A stretch of 64,000 nucleotides of DNA from Arthrobotrys musiformis (Eukaryota; Ascomycota; Orbiliomycetes; Orbiliales; Orbiliaceae). This document shows, piece by piece, positions 24,162 through 36,586 of this stretch; positions within the stretch are counted from its first letter, which is position 1; each line of letters starts with the position of its first letter. The DNA is taken from positions 930,001 to 994,000 of the forward strand of contig JAVHJL010000005.1 in the NCBI GenBank assembly GCA_036971715.1, read 5' to 3'. The notes beneath the pieces were generated by a model. The model was not told where the DNA came from, made no database searches, and saw only the letters and a list, made by a program, of their open reading frames with translations. The position numbers and the translations under genes are program-made.

Positions 24162-24774
24162 AAGGCTGACTTCAAGCTGTGTACTCCGGTTGTGTACAAG
24201 GAGGAGGCCCCTCCTATGGGTTATGTCGCTCCGCGACCAGCCTATTTAAACCGATGGGATGCCATCATTGCTCTGTCTAAGGCCAAGGCCAGGGCTGCGA
24301 GGCCCCCCAAGGTCCGACGAAACCGAAACTGCGAAAAGGATTAACAGATATCGGCCTTTGCCCCCCATTGGGGAAACATTCCCCATGGGGTGGCCGTTAT
24401 GATTCTGTTTCTTTTTTTTCTTTCTGTTTACATTTTACATTTTTTTTTCTTTTCTTTCCTTTTTTTCTTATGGTGTCTTCCGGTGTTAACATATTTCGGC
24501 GGGCGCATGGTGTCTTTCATCACAATCTGCACATACTGCTTTTTGTACTATATTTTCATTTATGGAGCCCGAAATGCACGGTGGGGCGAAAAGAACAAAA
24601 CATTAGACTATTTTTAATCTACCTTTTTGGTAGCTCCCTGGTTTCCCTTTAATCGCTTTGCTCCCCGTTCTTAGCCTGTAGATGAAGGCTACTTAAGATT
24701 GGCCCTGCGCTTTGGGGGTCCCTTCGCATGGGCCTCGTCCGTAATTGTTACCTGTTGTCCTCCTTTCAGACTGC
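24162..24774. other. 3' flank of IWS1, with in-frame open extension
   Basis: The first 182 bp are GC-rich and remain open in the IWS1 frame until TAA at 24342-24344. After that the sequence is T-rich (24405-24470), as expected of a 3' UTR. The unknown gene at 24775-25281 converges here. Confidence 0.5.
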
Positions 24775-25281
24775 CTAGGGCTTGGTGTCCCCGACCTTTC
24801 GTCTTTTCGGCTTGTGATCGGTAGCTTGAGAAGGGCCCGCCGAACTTGGTTCGGGGGCCGCTTCTCCCTTTTTAACTCGTCTGCTCTCTGTGACCTCGAC
24901 ACCCCCGGTTGAAGGGAGTATCCTACACTTACGAGAGCGAGCAGAAGTATTACCGGAAGAAGTGATAAGTTTTAGTTTTGGAGGGGTGGTCAGTGGAACA
25001 TCAACAGCAGGAGGGGTGGGAGGGCGCACGGGACGAGCGACCGGGACCCTCACGCTCTGGCAGTTGGTGCAGATATCCGGTATGCGTACCATGGCATTCT
25101 TCGACCGACGTTTTATGTCTATGCAGGGCATCTGTAGATCTGCTTTTGCTTTTCCTTCCTCTTGATCTTCGGAGGGGGAAGGGGAGGCGCGCTTTTTGGC
25201 GAGTTTGCAGAGGGAGGCTGGGTGGTTGGAGAAGAATTTGTGGTCGCAGTGGAGGAAGTGGTGGAGGTCGTAGGAGCACAT
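24775..25281 (-). CDS. Unknown protein with Cys/His-rich N-terminus
   Basis: A single-exon frame of 168 codons, of a kind common in filamentous ascomycetes but with no family I can name. The first 25 residues carry a dense Cys/His pattern (MCSYDLHHFLHCDHKFF, then a further Cys at residue 25), followed by MPCIDIKRR and DICTNCQSVRVP at about residue 70. Together these could bind one or two zinc ions. The C-terminal half is low-complexity, rich in Pro, Ser and basic residues (RRVKKGEAAPEPSS, HKPKRRKVGD), and may include a nuclear localisation signal. The Cys pairs and single-exon length support a real gene. The function is unknown. Confidence 0.5.
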   Translation of the reverse strand: MCSYDLHHFLHCDHKFFSNHPASLCKLAKKRASPSPSEDQEEGKAKADLQMPCIDIKRRSKNAMVRIPDICTNCQSVRVPVARPVRPPTPPAVDVPLTTPPKLKLITSSGNTSARSRKCRILPSTGGVEVTESRRVKKGEAAPEPSSAGPSQATDHKPKRRKVGDTKP

Positions 25282-26304
25282 TGGGGGCTTGTAGGGGGGT
25301 GGGGGGTTATATATAGAGGATTTGTATTGATGTTTTGGGATCGAGAAGGAGGATGGGATGTATATATGATCTTGACGAGGTTTGAGGATTGATGAATGAC
25401 GAAGTGGTTGTTGAATGGAAGCTTGAGAAGTTGGTTACGAGACTAGATACGATCACTAATGATATGATTCGGAGTAGGGGTGGTCCCTCAAATGTCCGTA
25501 AATTTATGCCTTATATCTATGTGCACGTAATTATAAAACTTATTTATGCCCGTCGGGGTCATGAAGTTGTGACGATGTTGACAACACGCCACCCCGTTGT
25601 ATTTTGGACACCCCCCAGCCAGTCTCGACACAAGCTGGGAGTATGGAGTAACCTCCCTTGCGAGAATTGAAAGCATCTAACTATACCATCAAGAGATAAT
25701 TTTAGAGGCCCCTTTACAACTCGGTCTATGTACATTTGTCGGTCATCTTCGACCTTGAAACGCCGGATATAAATCCGTTTCACATCGACTACGCCATAAC
25801 ACCCATGCAAGATGGATATATCAATAGACATCCGTACAGTATTCTATTCGATATCCACAGCCCTTATATGATCATATGACCAGAGCCGCATCAGTAAATT
25901 CTATATCTATTTAGTATAGTATAGTATAAAATATTCTCCAACGCCACCGTCCATCGTGACGAGACGGCGCATCTAGAGCTTGCAAATGAGTGACGTGACC
26001 TCCAATCCAAGCGAGACACACACACCCCCCGATATTATAACCACCCGAATCCTTAGTGAATACTCCCGTAATCCATACCACTTGATCGCCCGCCAGAGAG
26101 TAAAGGTTCGGGCTAAAAATGAACAGTCAAACACAATATATGTCTCAGTCCCCGCTAAATCTTTCATGTACGCAGAAAAAAAGAAGATATTTTAAAAAAG
26201 AGAGAGAGAGAGGACATTAAAATCGTAGAAAAAAAGGAAAGCACGCGTGAAAAATTGCAGAAACGCAAAAAAAAAAACAAGGACAGGTGAAAGATATCTA
26301 CTGT
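25282..26304. other. Intergenic between the unknown gene and the NCS1 permease
   Basis: This holds the upstream part of the unknown gene and the 3' flank of the permease. It is AT-rich from 25850 to 26300, with TAGTATAGTATAGTA at about 25913 and poly-A tracts near 26270. No gene is supported. Confidence 0.5.
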
Positions 26305-28662
26305 TTAGTAGACCCCCTTTTCTTCAGAGGTAGGCGTTACCTTCTTTCCCTGGGCTTGTTCTTCATCGTAGAACGTGGTGGAGTCGTTATCCTCGGCGAG
26401 GATGACTTCGGTGATTTCTTCGCCGACTTCGTTCCATGAATCTGAGCAGGCGGGGGAGGGGAAGAAGTGGTTTAGGATCCAATAGATTGAAGAGGAGGCT
26501 ATGAACCCGGCGAAGAAGTTCAAACGGTAGACGTATGTCGCTCCGATTGGAACTTCCTTTCCGATGGCGCCGACAAATCCGACGACTGGATAGGTTTTTT
26601 ATTAGAATATGTCAAAAAAACTTTTAAAGAAAAATAGTAGGGGAAGATAACTTACTATTTGGAAGAATACCACAGATATATGCAGTATAGCCTCTCCAGT
26701 TGAAACCGAAGCTGTAGTAGTACGGCCCGGTGGATTTTCCAGAGTAAAGATCCTTGATTTGAAGGTATCCCTTGCGAACGATGTAGTAGTCCGAGATCAA
26801 AACTCCGGCGATGGAGCTCAGGAAGACGGAGTACGCTGAGAGATAAGTGGTGAAATTGTTGGTACTCTCAAGGAGGTTCCATGGGCACATAGCAATACCA
26901 ACGAGAGCGCAGATGTAACCTCCTCGTCTGATATTGATGAATCGGGGTAGCAGGGCAGTCATATCGGTACCTGCGGAGACCGAGTTGGCCGCAATGTTTG
27001 TACCGAGTTGGGCCAGAGCAAAGGCAGTGGCGATAAAGAAAACACCGACTCGGGTTCCGGTGCCACCATCGTCCAAAAAGAATTTGAGAAGGTCAAGAGG
27101 GTTCCAGATTTCTTGGCCGTAGATGACAGCGCAGGCCGAAGTAGTGAGGATACCGATGAGGGAAGTCAGAGCAAATCCAGTGGGGATGGTAATAAGCTGC
27201 GACCACAGAGCATCTGAGGGCTTCTTGGCGAATCTCTACAGACAAGAATGTTACATTAGGAAGATATTTTCAACAGCCAGTGCGTGGGGGGTTCACGAAC
27301 CGAGAAATCTGGGTCGTTGACGATCAATGTTGCAAAGTTGGCAATTGAGGACATAATGCCCTGGATCACACCCCATGCGAGGTCGCTGCCAGTGGCCTTG
27401 GCTGGCTGGTGGACAATCTTGCCGATACCACCGGCTCGTACCAACGACCATACCAGGAAAGCAATACCTAGAAATGCAAGATTAGTCTCAATTCTTAAAT
27501 TGATCTAGTTAGATAGCTAATCCTTACCGGCAACAGGAACGACATAGGATTTGACGGTGAACAAGTGTCGGATTTGATGAACAGGGAACCAAATTGCTGG
27601 CAGGGAACAAAACCAGAAGAGGAAGAAAGATACGAAATCTCGGGTATTGAGAAGAGACTATAGATAAAGTTAGAATACCGCATTACGGGGTGTAAACGTC
27701 GACGCATTGAGGGCCTTACTCCTTCGGGTGCATGGATCTATATAATAAAGCCACTCATTAGTCCCCCTGTCCGTTATAGATAACAAACTGTTGGAGTTTT
27801 AAGATAAGAACTTACAGTATCAGGAATGTTATCCCAGCTATTCCAGATGCTACGAATCATCAAATACACACAGGTACCTCCGATCCAGCCTTGTACACCG
27901 TACCAGATACACGCCATTGCAGCGCGGTTGAAGACGGGCCATAATGAACCCCAGATTCCGAACGAACTCCTAGCGGCGACTGGGAAGGATATGTGGTATA
28001 CGGCACCGATACGACCTGTCATGCAAATGAAACAACCAGCGATGAAGTAGCCAACCCAAACGGTAAGCCATGCCTAAGAGAAACTGTGTCAGGTAAGGTT
28101 CCTTTGGATATTGAGGTTTAAGACAAACACCAGCTTACCTGCCACCAATTAAGGCCAAATCCCACAATCGTGCTGGCGCCGATCATCCTGCGCACAAAGT
28201 TTAGTTATGCGACATAACAGAGTTTTGGTCGAAAGGTCACCCTTACCATGTATTAACATTGAAGGAGTCGGAAATCCAAAAGAAGACGAAGTTAAACCAC
28301 TGCCATTTCCTGCGAGCTGGCTCCACAGGCTTCAAATCGTCGTTCAGAAGGAACAATTGTTTGCTAGAAAGTCCCGCCTCATTATCGACCTCAATCTTCT
28401 TGATGAATGCGTCTAGTTTGGAACCCATTGTGTATGTTCCCCTCTGAGAGGTAAGAAGACTATGATCTTCTTCGAATCGGTCGTCTTCGACGTCGGGGTA
28501 AGACGAATAGTTCAATGAACTAGAAGGATTGTCTTCCGCTGGTGATTCTTGGGAAATAGCACCTTGAGCAGGTTTCGAGGAGGAGGGAAACCCTGGGTTC
28601 AAATACTCCAGTTCCAGCTCAAGGTCCTCCTCGGCGGAGTAACCGAACCGGCCAAGAGACAT
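26305..28662 (-). CDS. NCS1-family permease, Fur-type (uracil/allantoin/related substrates)
   Basis: This is a plasma-membrane proton symporter of the nucleobase-cation-symport-1 family. Eight exons give 632 residues: complement(join(26305..26585,26656..27235,27301..27467,27528..27657,27720..27737,27816..28073,28139..28187,28247..28662)). A hydrophilic N-terminus of about 115 residues is followed by LNDDLKPVEPARRKW and FNFVFFWISDSFNVNTW, the fungal Fur signature. GWIGGTCVYLMIRS, FVSFFLFWFCSLPAIWFP and NDPDFSRFAKKP follow, with about 12 membrane segments in total. One exon is only 18 nt (IHAPEG). The acidic C-terminal tail may carry endocytosis signals. Substrate cannot be fixed from sequence: uracil, allantoin, hydantoin-like or nucleoside transport are all possible. 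Confidence 0.88.
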
Positions 28663-31600
28663 ATCTTATACCAGGCTACCGGAACGCTTGTCATTGCGTC
28701 CAAAATGCGTAAAGTTGTACAGCAGATGCAACAGAGTTTTGCGACGACCCTGCTCGTGTGAGACTAGCTAACGGGAGACATCTGCATCTGCATCTGGGTG
28801 GGGGGTGGGCAAAAGGTTTGACCCCATGTCAGTACTTGGTCAGGCATTATCTGAAGCTGATATGGAATGCAAAGAAACGGTGTTAGGCCAAGCTAAGTAG
28901 GATGTTCTGATCATCCCAATATTATCTTACCTCACAAACCGCAAACCTTCTCCCATCTGCATATGATCCACGCGGGCCCTTTTCTTCTCTTTCGGCGTTC
29001 GCTTCTTTGAATTTTTATTTTATTTTTATTTTTCGTGAACGAAAAAATTTGCTTTCATTTAAATTTCGTTCACGCAGCACTTTCCGGGATGAGAACCGGA
29101 TTATTCTGCATGCAGATGTAACAGCTGTAGCTGTGGCGGTTTGGCCACCGGAGGAAAGCAGATGTCGGCTGGGAGGTACCAAAGATAACAAGTAGGAAGG
29201 ATGTTGGAGAGGTCTCAGGTTTGGGCGACAGGGTTCACGCGAGCTCAGAAAATCAAGCAAGTTCGACTTCGAGACTTCCTCGATATGAAGGTTACGTAGA
29301 ATCCCTGTCGATATGATTGGCTCGGCGAAGAGCATTCCACGCGGGTCCCCTGTCAGTCGGCCTCCCTCGCCGCCATTTCTCTTTCTCGATACGATCGAGT
29401 AAAAGCCGATTGTGCTGCCGCCGCGGGGGGAACACTGATAAGCTGGCGCCTCCGACAGCACAAGCCTCTGATAAAGGGTGGAACAATTTTTTAGTTTGGC
29501 TGCTACCCTTCCGAGAACTTAATATGTGGTGATGATTTCAATGGCTGGCTTATTCGCATTTGCATGACCGTTCTTCACTTTTAAATTTTAGGCAGCATCC
29601 CCACACTCGCACGAAGGGGTTTTTTCCCTCTCAGTCCATTTAGCACTGACAGTTCTAGTAATCCCTTTTTCCGATACGACTTTGACAAGATAAGTAACGT
29701 TCCTAGTCCCAAAAATCCAACAAAACTTCAGCGCGCTTGAGATGTCAAGAACCCAGAGACATGGTCCGTCTTCGGACATGACCGTTCTGGGTCCCCTCTC
29801 CGAATTAAAATAACACTGCGCTGATAATCGCACTTATTATTACCCAACGGTTTCCCGTGGTTTGTTCCCAGAAACACAAGATGTTATGGTGTTTCGAGAT
29901 AAGCTTATCGGCACATGTTGCTTGGTCGCAGGAGTATACAGCGGCAACTTTTCAAGTCGCTACCAAGCATCGTGCTGCATATACACATGCAATATGCGGA
30001 CTGCATATATGTACACCCATACACACATCCATACATGTATGCTCAAGTCAAACTTTTTCATATGGTCAACTGATGTGAGAACCGGGATACTGCATTTAAG
30101 AAAAACTTGGGGTCCAAGTCTCGGGATGGCCGTCTGGGCGAATGCACGGATCCCAATTGATTTTACAAGCTGCAGTTAGTCAGCTTCAGTTCCAATACCA
30201 TAATTATAATTTTTTTTCCTTCGCCAAATGTTTGGATCCAAGATCCGATAATAGGACAGGTGGATAGGTACATAGTAGTGAGCTAGACGGCGAACTTATT
30301 ATTGTCTTAGACTACGGAACAACTTCACACTAGTATTATTATATAGGACTAGTCGATCTTTTTTTCCTACGAAAAAAGCAAGAAGTGAAGCTAGAAAAAG
30401 AACAAGAAGAGGATACTGCGCGAGTTAAACGTAATTATCCTCAAATCGGATCCCATCCAAGTTGATCTTAACCTCTTTGTCAGTGCTTATTCCATATTAT
30501 GATACCAACCTCACGCCCTGGGCTATCGAGCTAATTCAAAAATATCACAAGATCAACACAAGCTACAGAACTAGGTGGCCTCGGAAACTCATCTGCCAGA
30601 CTTAATGCCTCTCCTACACAAGCGCTAGCATGTTTACGGTATCATACCCATAGGTATAATATACTACAGCGGAAGGTGCTAATGTTAGAATATTATCCTA
30701 GTTTCGCAAGGCGAGGGACTCGTCTATTTCCATTCTGGAAACCAAAAATATATACAATATCCCGGCCCACTGGGCACCGAAAACATCCTTGATGAGGGCC
30801 TGATTCCAAGCTAAAATATATATTAGAAAGAAACTTGCAACCTACGGTTCTGCTCCAGGGGTATATTGTTCCGATGGGGGGCGTAAGTTACAAGCTTTTT
30901 ACGGATCCCGTTATCTCGTGTCGAGGTAAAATATATAGAGCTTTGACGAATTGGGAAGCTTCATCTTGTTCCCTTTCTTCAAGGGATACTAGCTGCCGGC
31001 GCTATACAAGTCGAGGAGTCTAGCAACCAGACAAGCGCTATATATCCATCCTTATTAAAGGTGTTCGGGTACAGGCTTCAAGCCCCCAGACTAACTTCAA
31101 GCGAAAATGAGTGCCTGTTCAGCGAAAGAGAAAACGGTATAGCTAAATTAAGGGACTCGGCAAAACCTGACCATCGTGCATCTGCTAGATGTTATGCCCC
31201 AGGGTCTGGATTCGAGACAAGATGTTATGATGCATCGATATATCGCATATCCCAACACCGTCTAGTCTTTGCCTCTATCAGCGCCTGGATTCGAGGGTTC
31301 AACACCGTGTCGACCCGGCCATCTCTTCGGATTAAGTAGTCAGGCGCACCCTCTACTCTCATAGTGTGTCATGATCGATCATTTAGTTCTCTGCCCTTCC
31401 ACCTACCCTTGAATAAACGCCTAGTTGCACGTTGAGTGTTAAAACGGCACTAGCGTATATACGTATACAGACGTATCTTTATAAAATCGAGGTCGAACAA
31501 CAATGATACTCGACTCGATTCTATATAATATCTACTTTTTTATGTGCTATGCGCATATACCTAAATAGTTAAACGGACGTCTAGACCCGTAGGACTGGGG

Positions 31601-34600
31601 ATATCTAGCTAGGAGGCGTCACGTGCGCGTGCGCGCCACTATCATCAGAGATCCTTTCAATCAGTATTTACTAACCCACTAGATACCCTTGTAGCTTGAG
31701 TTTACTAATCTTCGGAACATTAAGATATTGGGCCGATGCCCTAATATATTAATAGGGGCTTCTTTAAAGGCTGTTTGCTAGGGTTTGTACTATCTATGGA
31801 GATTGTGAACTGATACACGATGAGGATCTAGAATTTTCGGAAACAATTTCAGGTTAAAGTGATATGACAACGGTTAAACTCACCATGTAGCACCTTAATT
31901 TATCTGCGGGGCGTGTAGGTCGGGCCGCGCACCGGAGATACCCAGCTCAAAGCCTGGGGATCTCTTAAATTTGCCTGCTTAGTAACGTTATAACCTGTAG
32001 GGCAAGCCTACATATCCCAGAAGTATGACTAATGAAGATGAGAATTTAATGAAGTCTATAGATTTATCAAGTTTGTCGGATAAAAAAAAAACCTCCTGTG
32101 TTAACGTCATCAGATATAGCTCTGTTTATGGCTGGCTAATTTTGATACCTTGACTTGTTAATTTGTCCACTTTCTCGGCGTGATATTAATTAACAAATAA
32201 ACCATATCTGGGGCCAATATATATATATATATCAATGCACGTACTTAAGTAGCTATAGTCAGACAATATAATATATACTTAGGTATGCATACTCAGTATG
32301 TGCTATGCTGCAAGCACTTCCGCGGATCCTAAATTTAACATTCTCGTTCGAATTCGATTATGCAATACATAGGTATTCATGCATGTGCATATGCGCCTCG
32401 GACTTAAGTCCCTTTGCATCTAGCTAGCTGAAGGTGCTGTCCTATCGGATGCTACAGATATTGGGGCTGTGGCGTAGGCGGTGGCTGCGCTGGTTGTACA
32501 GCTAGGACACGCCATTCCCAGGCCAGAGCTGGCGCATCTTGGCCTACGCAATGTAGCCATGTGGGCGAGGAGTTCAGCTCAGAGACAGCCCACAGGTATT
32601 TTGTAGAGACGACTCCTGTCGCCAAAAAAAACCGATATAAAGTCCAGCTTTGCACGCTAGATCGTAACCAAACCAGGGAAAACACCAATTCGGCTCATAT
32701 AAATCGTAGAACTTAAACGATTCCTATCGGCTGGACCTAATGTTCGTTGCATTGCTTCGCGATACCCCTCCCAACACATGCTGTCTCATATGCTCATGCG
32801 GAGTCGCTAACATTTACCAGAATTCAAAAGCCCAGATCAACCACAATCGATCGAACCACAGGCTGCAGAAACATCTACCATGGGTTTCTTCTTCTCTAAA
32901 TCGTTTGGAGGCAGGCGCGCCGGAGGCGGTATTACAGCTAGCAAACATGGCATCCGACCCCACATCCGGTTCGCCATTCCTTTCCCATCCAGCCCTTCAT
33001 TTATTATATTACCGCTGACCGGGACCAAATTATTGCTATTTAGATTCAGAATTTGCGGCTTCAACTGCTTCCGTTAAATCTTTCCTGGTTCCCTGCGGAA
33101 TTCGTAAGCCACCTCTCAACTCACAGCTTAAATTCGGAAGGACTATCTTGCTGATTTCTTCGGCCTTCGCTAGGCAGTCAGTACAGGAGCGATTTTTTTT
33201 CTTTCTCTTTATTATTTCTTTTTGTTTTTCATCCCAAGTCTCTGTTTCTTTTGCGGTTTCTGGAGAACTGTTCCTAGTTTAAACGGTTGATTCTTTTCTG
33301 AAGGGCTTGGGTTAACGGAACGGACTCTCTTTGTGCCTGCCCTGACCCTGTAAACGCCGGGTAATGCAATGCATCAGCGTTATAAACATCGATATCACTG
33401 CTTCCCTTTATGGCTCGCTACGATTCAATTAATTCTTCAGTCGAACCAAGGCCGGCGAATACCCCGATTTTTTCCCCCTCTGTTCTTTCTTTTCTTTCTT
33501 GGTTTTTCTTCTTTTTGCATACATACGTACATACATATGGCGCTACTATATAGCAGTAGAATAGTCCATTCGATCCTAATGTTCATGCGGCCGCTTAGAA
33601 CGGCCAGTTAGTCAGCCGGAAAACTTTCTGTAAATGGTTTCTGCCGCGAGATAATTAACGGCAGCTCATGACATCGTTTTCTCCCGAATTGCCATTGAGT
33701 TCCCGTCCTGAACAAGGGTTCCGAACTTCTGTAACATATTATTAATCCGAAGAAATTGCGAATTCTATATCAAACATGAAACGCACCGATGTCAAAGATA
33801 AACTGGGCGAATGATACTACGTATTAGCGAAGTACGTATTTATGGACTTAAGTTAGTGGTTATTCGGGGACATTTGCAATAGCAAAAGTGACATGCACAG
33901 ACAGCAAATGCAATGTAATGAGCTCTGGAGAGACGACGGGTTCGTGTTGATGGAGCCAATTAGGCAATGCTAAACAATCCCAAGCGCAAGCCGAGGGCAT
34001 GTTCTTAATAGTTTCGATTTTAAACTGCGCATCTTAACTTGGATATTCCGTAAATATTCCAATGCGAAAGTGCTTTAGGAGGAAAAAACTGGGGCCTGTG
34101 GCTTTCGACCCTCGCCACACTTTTATCCAAGGGGTCGGCCTAATGGAATATAGCGAGTTCTAGGCCTTCAGGAGCAAATCGACAGGTTTATCCATGCTAT
34201 CCGTGAAACCCCCCAGAGTTCTCGAAAGGAAAAGGGTTTGAGGGTTATTCTTCGAGAAAATTCGAAGTCAGGATACCCACGCTTATTCGCCCCAAGGCTG
34301 CTGTCGATATGGGGGTCCGCTGAATCAGATGGGAACCGTTTTATAAAATTTATTCGATCGTCCCTTAACTTATGCTTCTGAGCTGGGATTCGATCTGAAA
34401 ATGGTTGATGCAGGCGCAGGCTGCATTGCATTGATAGCTTCCCGAAAAAGTGGTGCGGACGGTTCACTCTATGTATCCACCTCGCTGCAGGGTAGTGTGA
34501 TGAGACTGGCCCGATTTATCGAACGGCTTAAGCCTCTTGAAGGCTTAGTGTGAACTTTCAAGAGGTTGTCGAGTGGTTCCTGGCTCGATTGCATGAGCTC

Positions 34601-36586
34601 CAAACAGGTGGTGTCATTAATTCCAATCTACCCTACGGACACGGCCATAATAGTTCGATTTGGTATACATAGACGTCAATAATACACATGTAAGACACAG
34701 GAATAGTCGATTCCTCAGCGCCGCATTGGTGAGGGTTAGCTTGCGTCAGTCCGAGGTTTATTCGTCCGCTCGGGTACTTATGTACTCCGTTTGCTATTAA
34801 TATAGCATACGTTTCGGTTTCGAGTTATCCGTTCTTTCTTAATATTAATATTTTTCGCTCATATACTCCAGACAATACAATACGGTCTGGTATTATATTT
34901 GGTGGTGGTAGCCTTGTGATTGAACGACCCTCGTCAGGTCCCCGCTGCTAATGCATCCCAGACCTTTGTACAACTTCCCGTCTCCCTGTCCCCCCCTCAA
35001 GCCATGATTGACATTCAACCTCGGATTCATTGCCGCTGGTGACTAACGACGCAGTTCAGAAGCAGCAGCGGAGAGCGGTAGAGGGTGCTCAAGATGAGGC
35101 TTAATTACTTCCTTTTTCCGTCCTTTTTTTCTTTTCCTGTCTTCTCTTCCGCTTTTTTCCCTGTATTTTCTTTTGAAAATCGATGGGATGGCCATGGGCC
35201 CATTGGACGGCAAATAGCAAATCGTCGTGTGTGTGTTCCTACATTGAAGAATAATCCGGTCGTGCATACTATAACGGGGATTATAGTGCTATAGCTTGAC
35301 AGGTGTCGTTACTTCTTTCTTACGAACAACGAAGTATAGCGTAGACTAATCCTGCTAGGTATATACTGGTAAGCTACTATAAGCGGAGGGCGGAAAGAAG
35401 GACAAGACAGTCAGGATGTGGGGGATAAGCTGCGTAACGCCAGAGTTAGAGCTTTTTATAGAGAAGAAAAACAGGTGACAGTGCAGACCGACAGCCATAT
35501 AAACTGAGGTATCCGGCCACGAGGTAGATGAGGGCCATCACTGGATGTTCTCTCTTCGGATACATCGATCCGTTCGATTCCAAACCTAAACAATCCCTTT
35601 TCTCTTGACTTGTCTCTGATTTCGTCGCCCTCCTTATATTGTTTTATATTATATTATATTGGAGATTATAGAATTCGACCTACCGCGGAAAATTTAAACG
35701 ATCAGACAAATCCATTGAGAGATAACTCTCGCACAGACCTTCCCAGCGCAGCGAGTCTACGCTTTGGGTTTTCAGATCAGTTTTTCCTACCATCGGACGG
35801 CGTTGGCCCCTCTCCATATATACTAGCCTACTGCTGCTGTTGCTGCTTCCGAGTACATCGTTACGAGTGGAATCGGACGCTAAGTCTGCAAGGCGTTCGG
35901 CGGAGCTTCGTGCATTGAAGCAAGTTGTGCAGAAACTAGTCGACTTAACAGATTTCGATCCCAGACGCGTGCGAGAGTTTCCGCAGAAGAGCCAGCCGTA
36001 GTGCCAAACTAGTGCCGCCAGACCAGATCTCGGTGCGCCCATTCGGCACCTCTGTTCCCGCTATCCCAAGATAGTAGTGTCTTTCCCAGACATACAACCA
36101 AAAGTTGAGCCCCATATGCGATCTTGAAAAGTTATACACCGTAGCCTCCCCGGATAACATATACTTACTTAACATCGTGCTCCAGGCCCGACTTTTGTTC
36201 GCCTGGCTAAAGCTTTACTATTAAAGCAGTAGACCCAGCCCTGCAGCTCGCGTGACGAGAGACCTTCGAGCCGAGGAGTTTGCTTGCTGCAAGCAAGCCG
36301 TTTCACCTACTTTTTTGGTTCCAGCCGCATCTGCCGCTATTCCGCAGATACAGGTACGTTGGCTCAGCTCCTGGTGAAGGCCGAAATCGAGCTCCAGCAG
36401 TCCTGTTTTTTGTCCGAAAAGAACCCCAGTCCAGCAACCCATTTTTTGCATTTTCAGGGACAAAGGGGGGGAAAAAACTTCCATGAATTTTTTGGCTTTG
36501 GGAGAGCAACATTTGTTTCGTCCCGCGCTAAAAGGAGTATACGAAATATGATAGTTCAGTTTCTCCTGCCCAGCGGCCACTCAAAC
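28663..36586. other. Gene-poor 7.9-kb region
   Basis: I find no convincing gene between the permease start and the racemase start. The first 1.3 kb is the permease promoter, with many GATAA motifs. From about 30.2 to 32.4 kb the sequence is AT-rich, with frequent TATA steps, a (AT)8-like run at 32219 and stops in all frames. Short ORFs elsewhere (for example 29015-29461 minus, 32452-32688 minus and 35680-36042 minus) lack recognisable motifs. It could hold old, mutated transposon remnants, but I cannot identify terminal repeats or transposase motifs. Confidence 0.45.
28847..29909. promoter_or_regulatory. Cluster of GATA-type (GATAA/TTATC) sites upstream of the permease
   Basis: GATAA occurs on the plus strand at 29184, 29437, 29470, 29689, 29823 and 29898. 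TTATC occurs at 28847, 28922 and 29905. The pair at 29898-29909 is a perfect palindrome GATAAGCTTATC. AreA/NIT2-type GATA factors bind such sites in nitrogen-regulated fungal genes. Their role here is inferred. Confidence 0.4.

Noticed and set aside
29015..29461. 148-codon minus-strand ORF in the gene-poor region
   Set aside because: Composition is irregular, there is no domain and no splice context, and part of it is the reverse of an A/T-rich low-complexity run.
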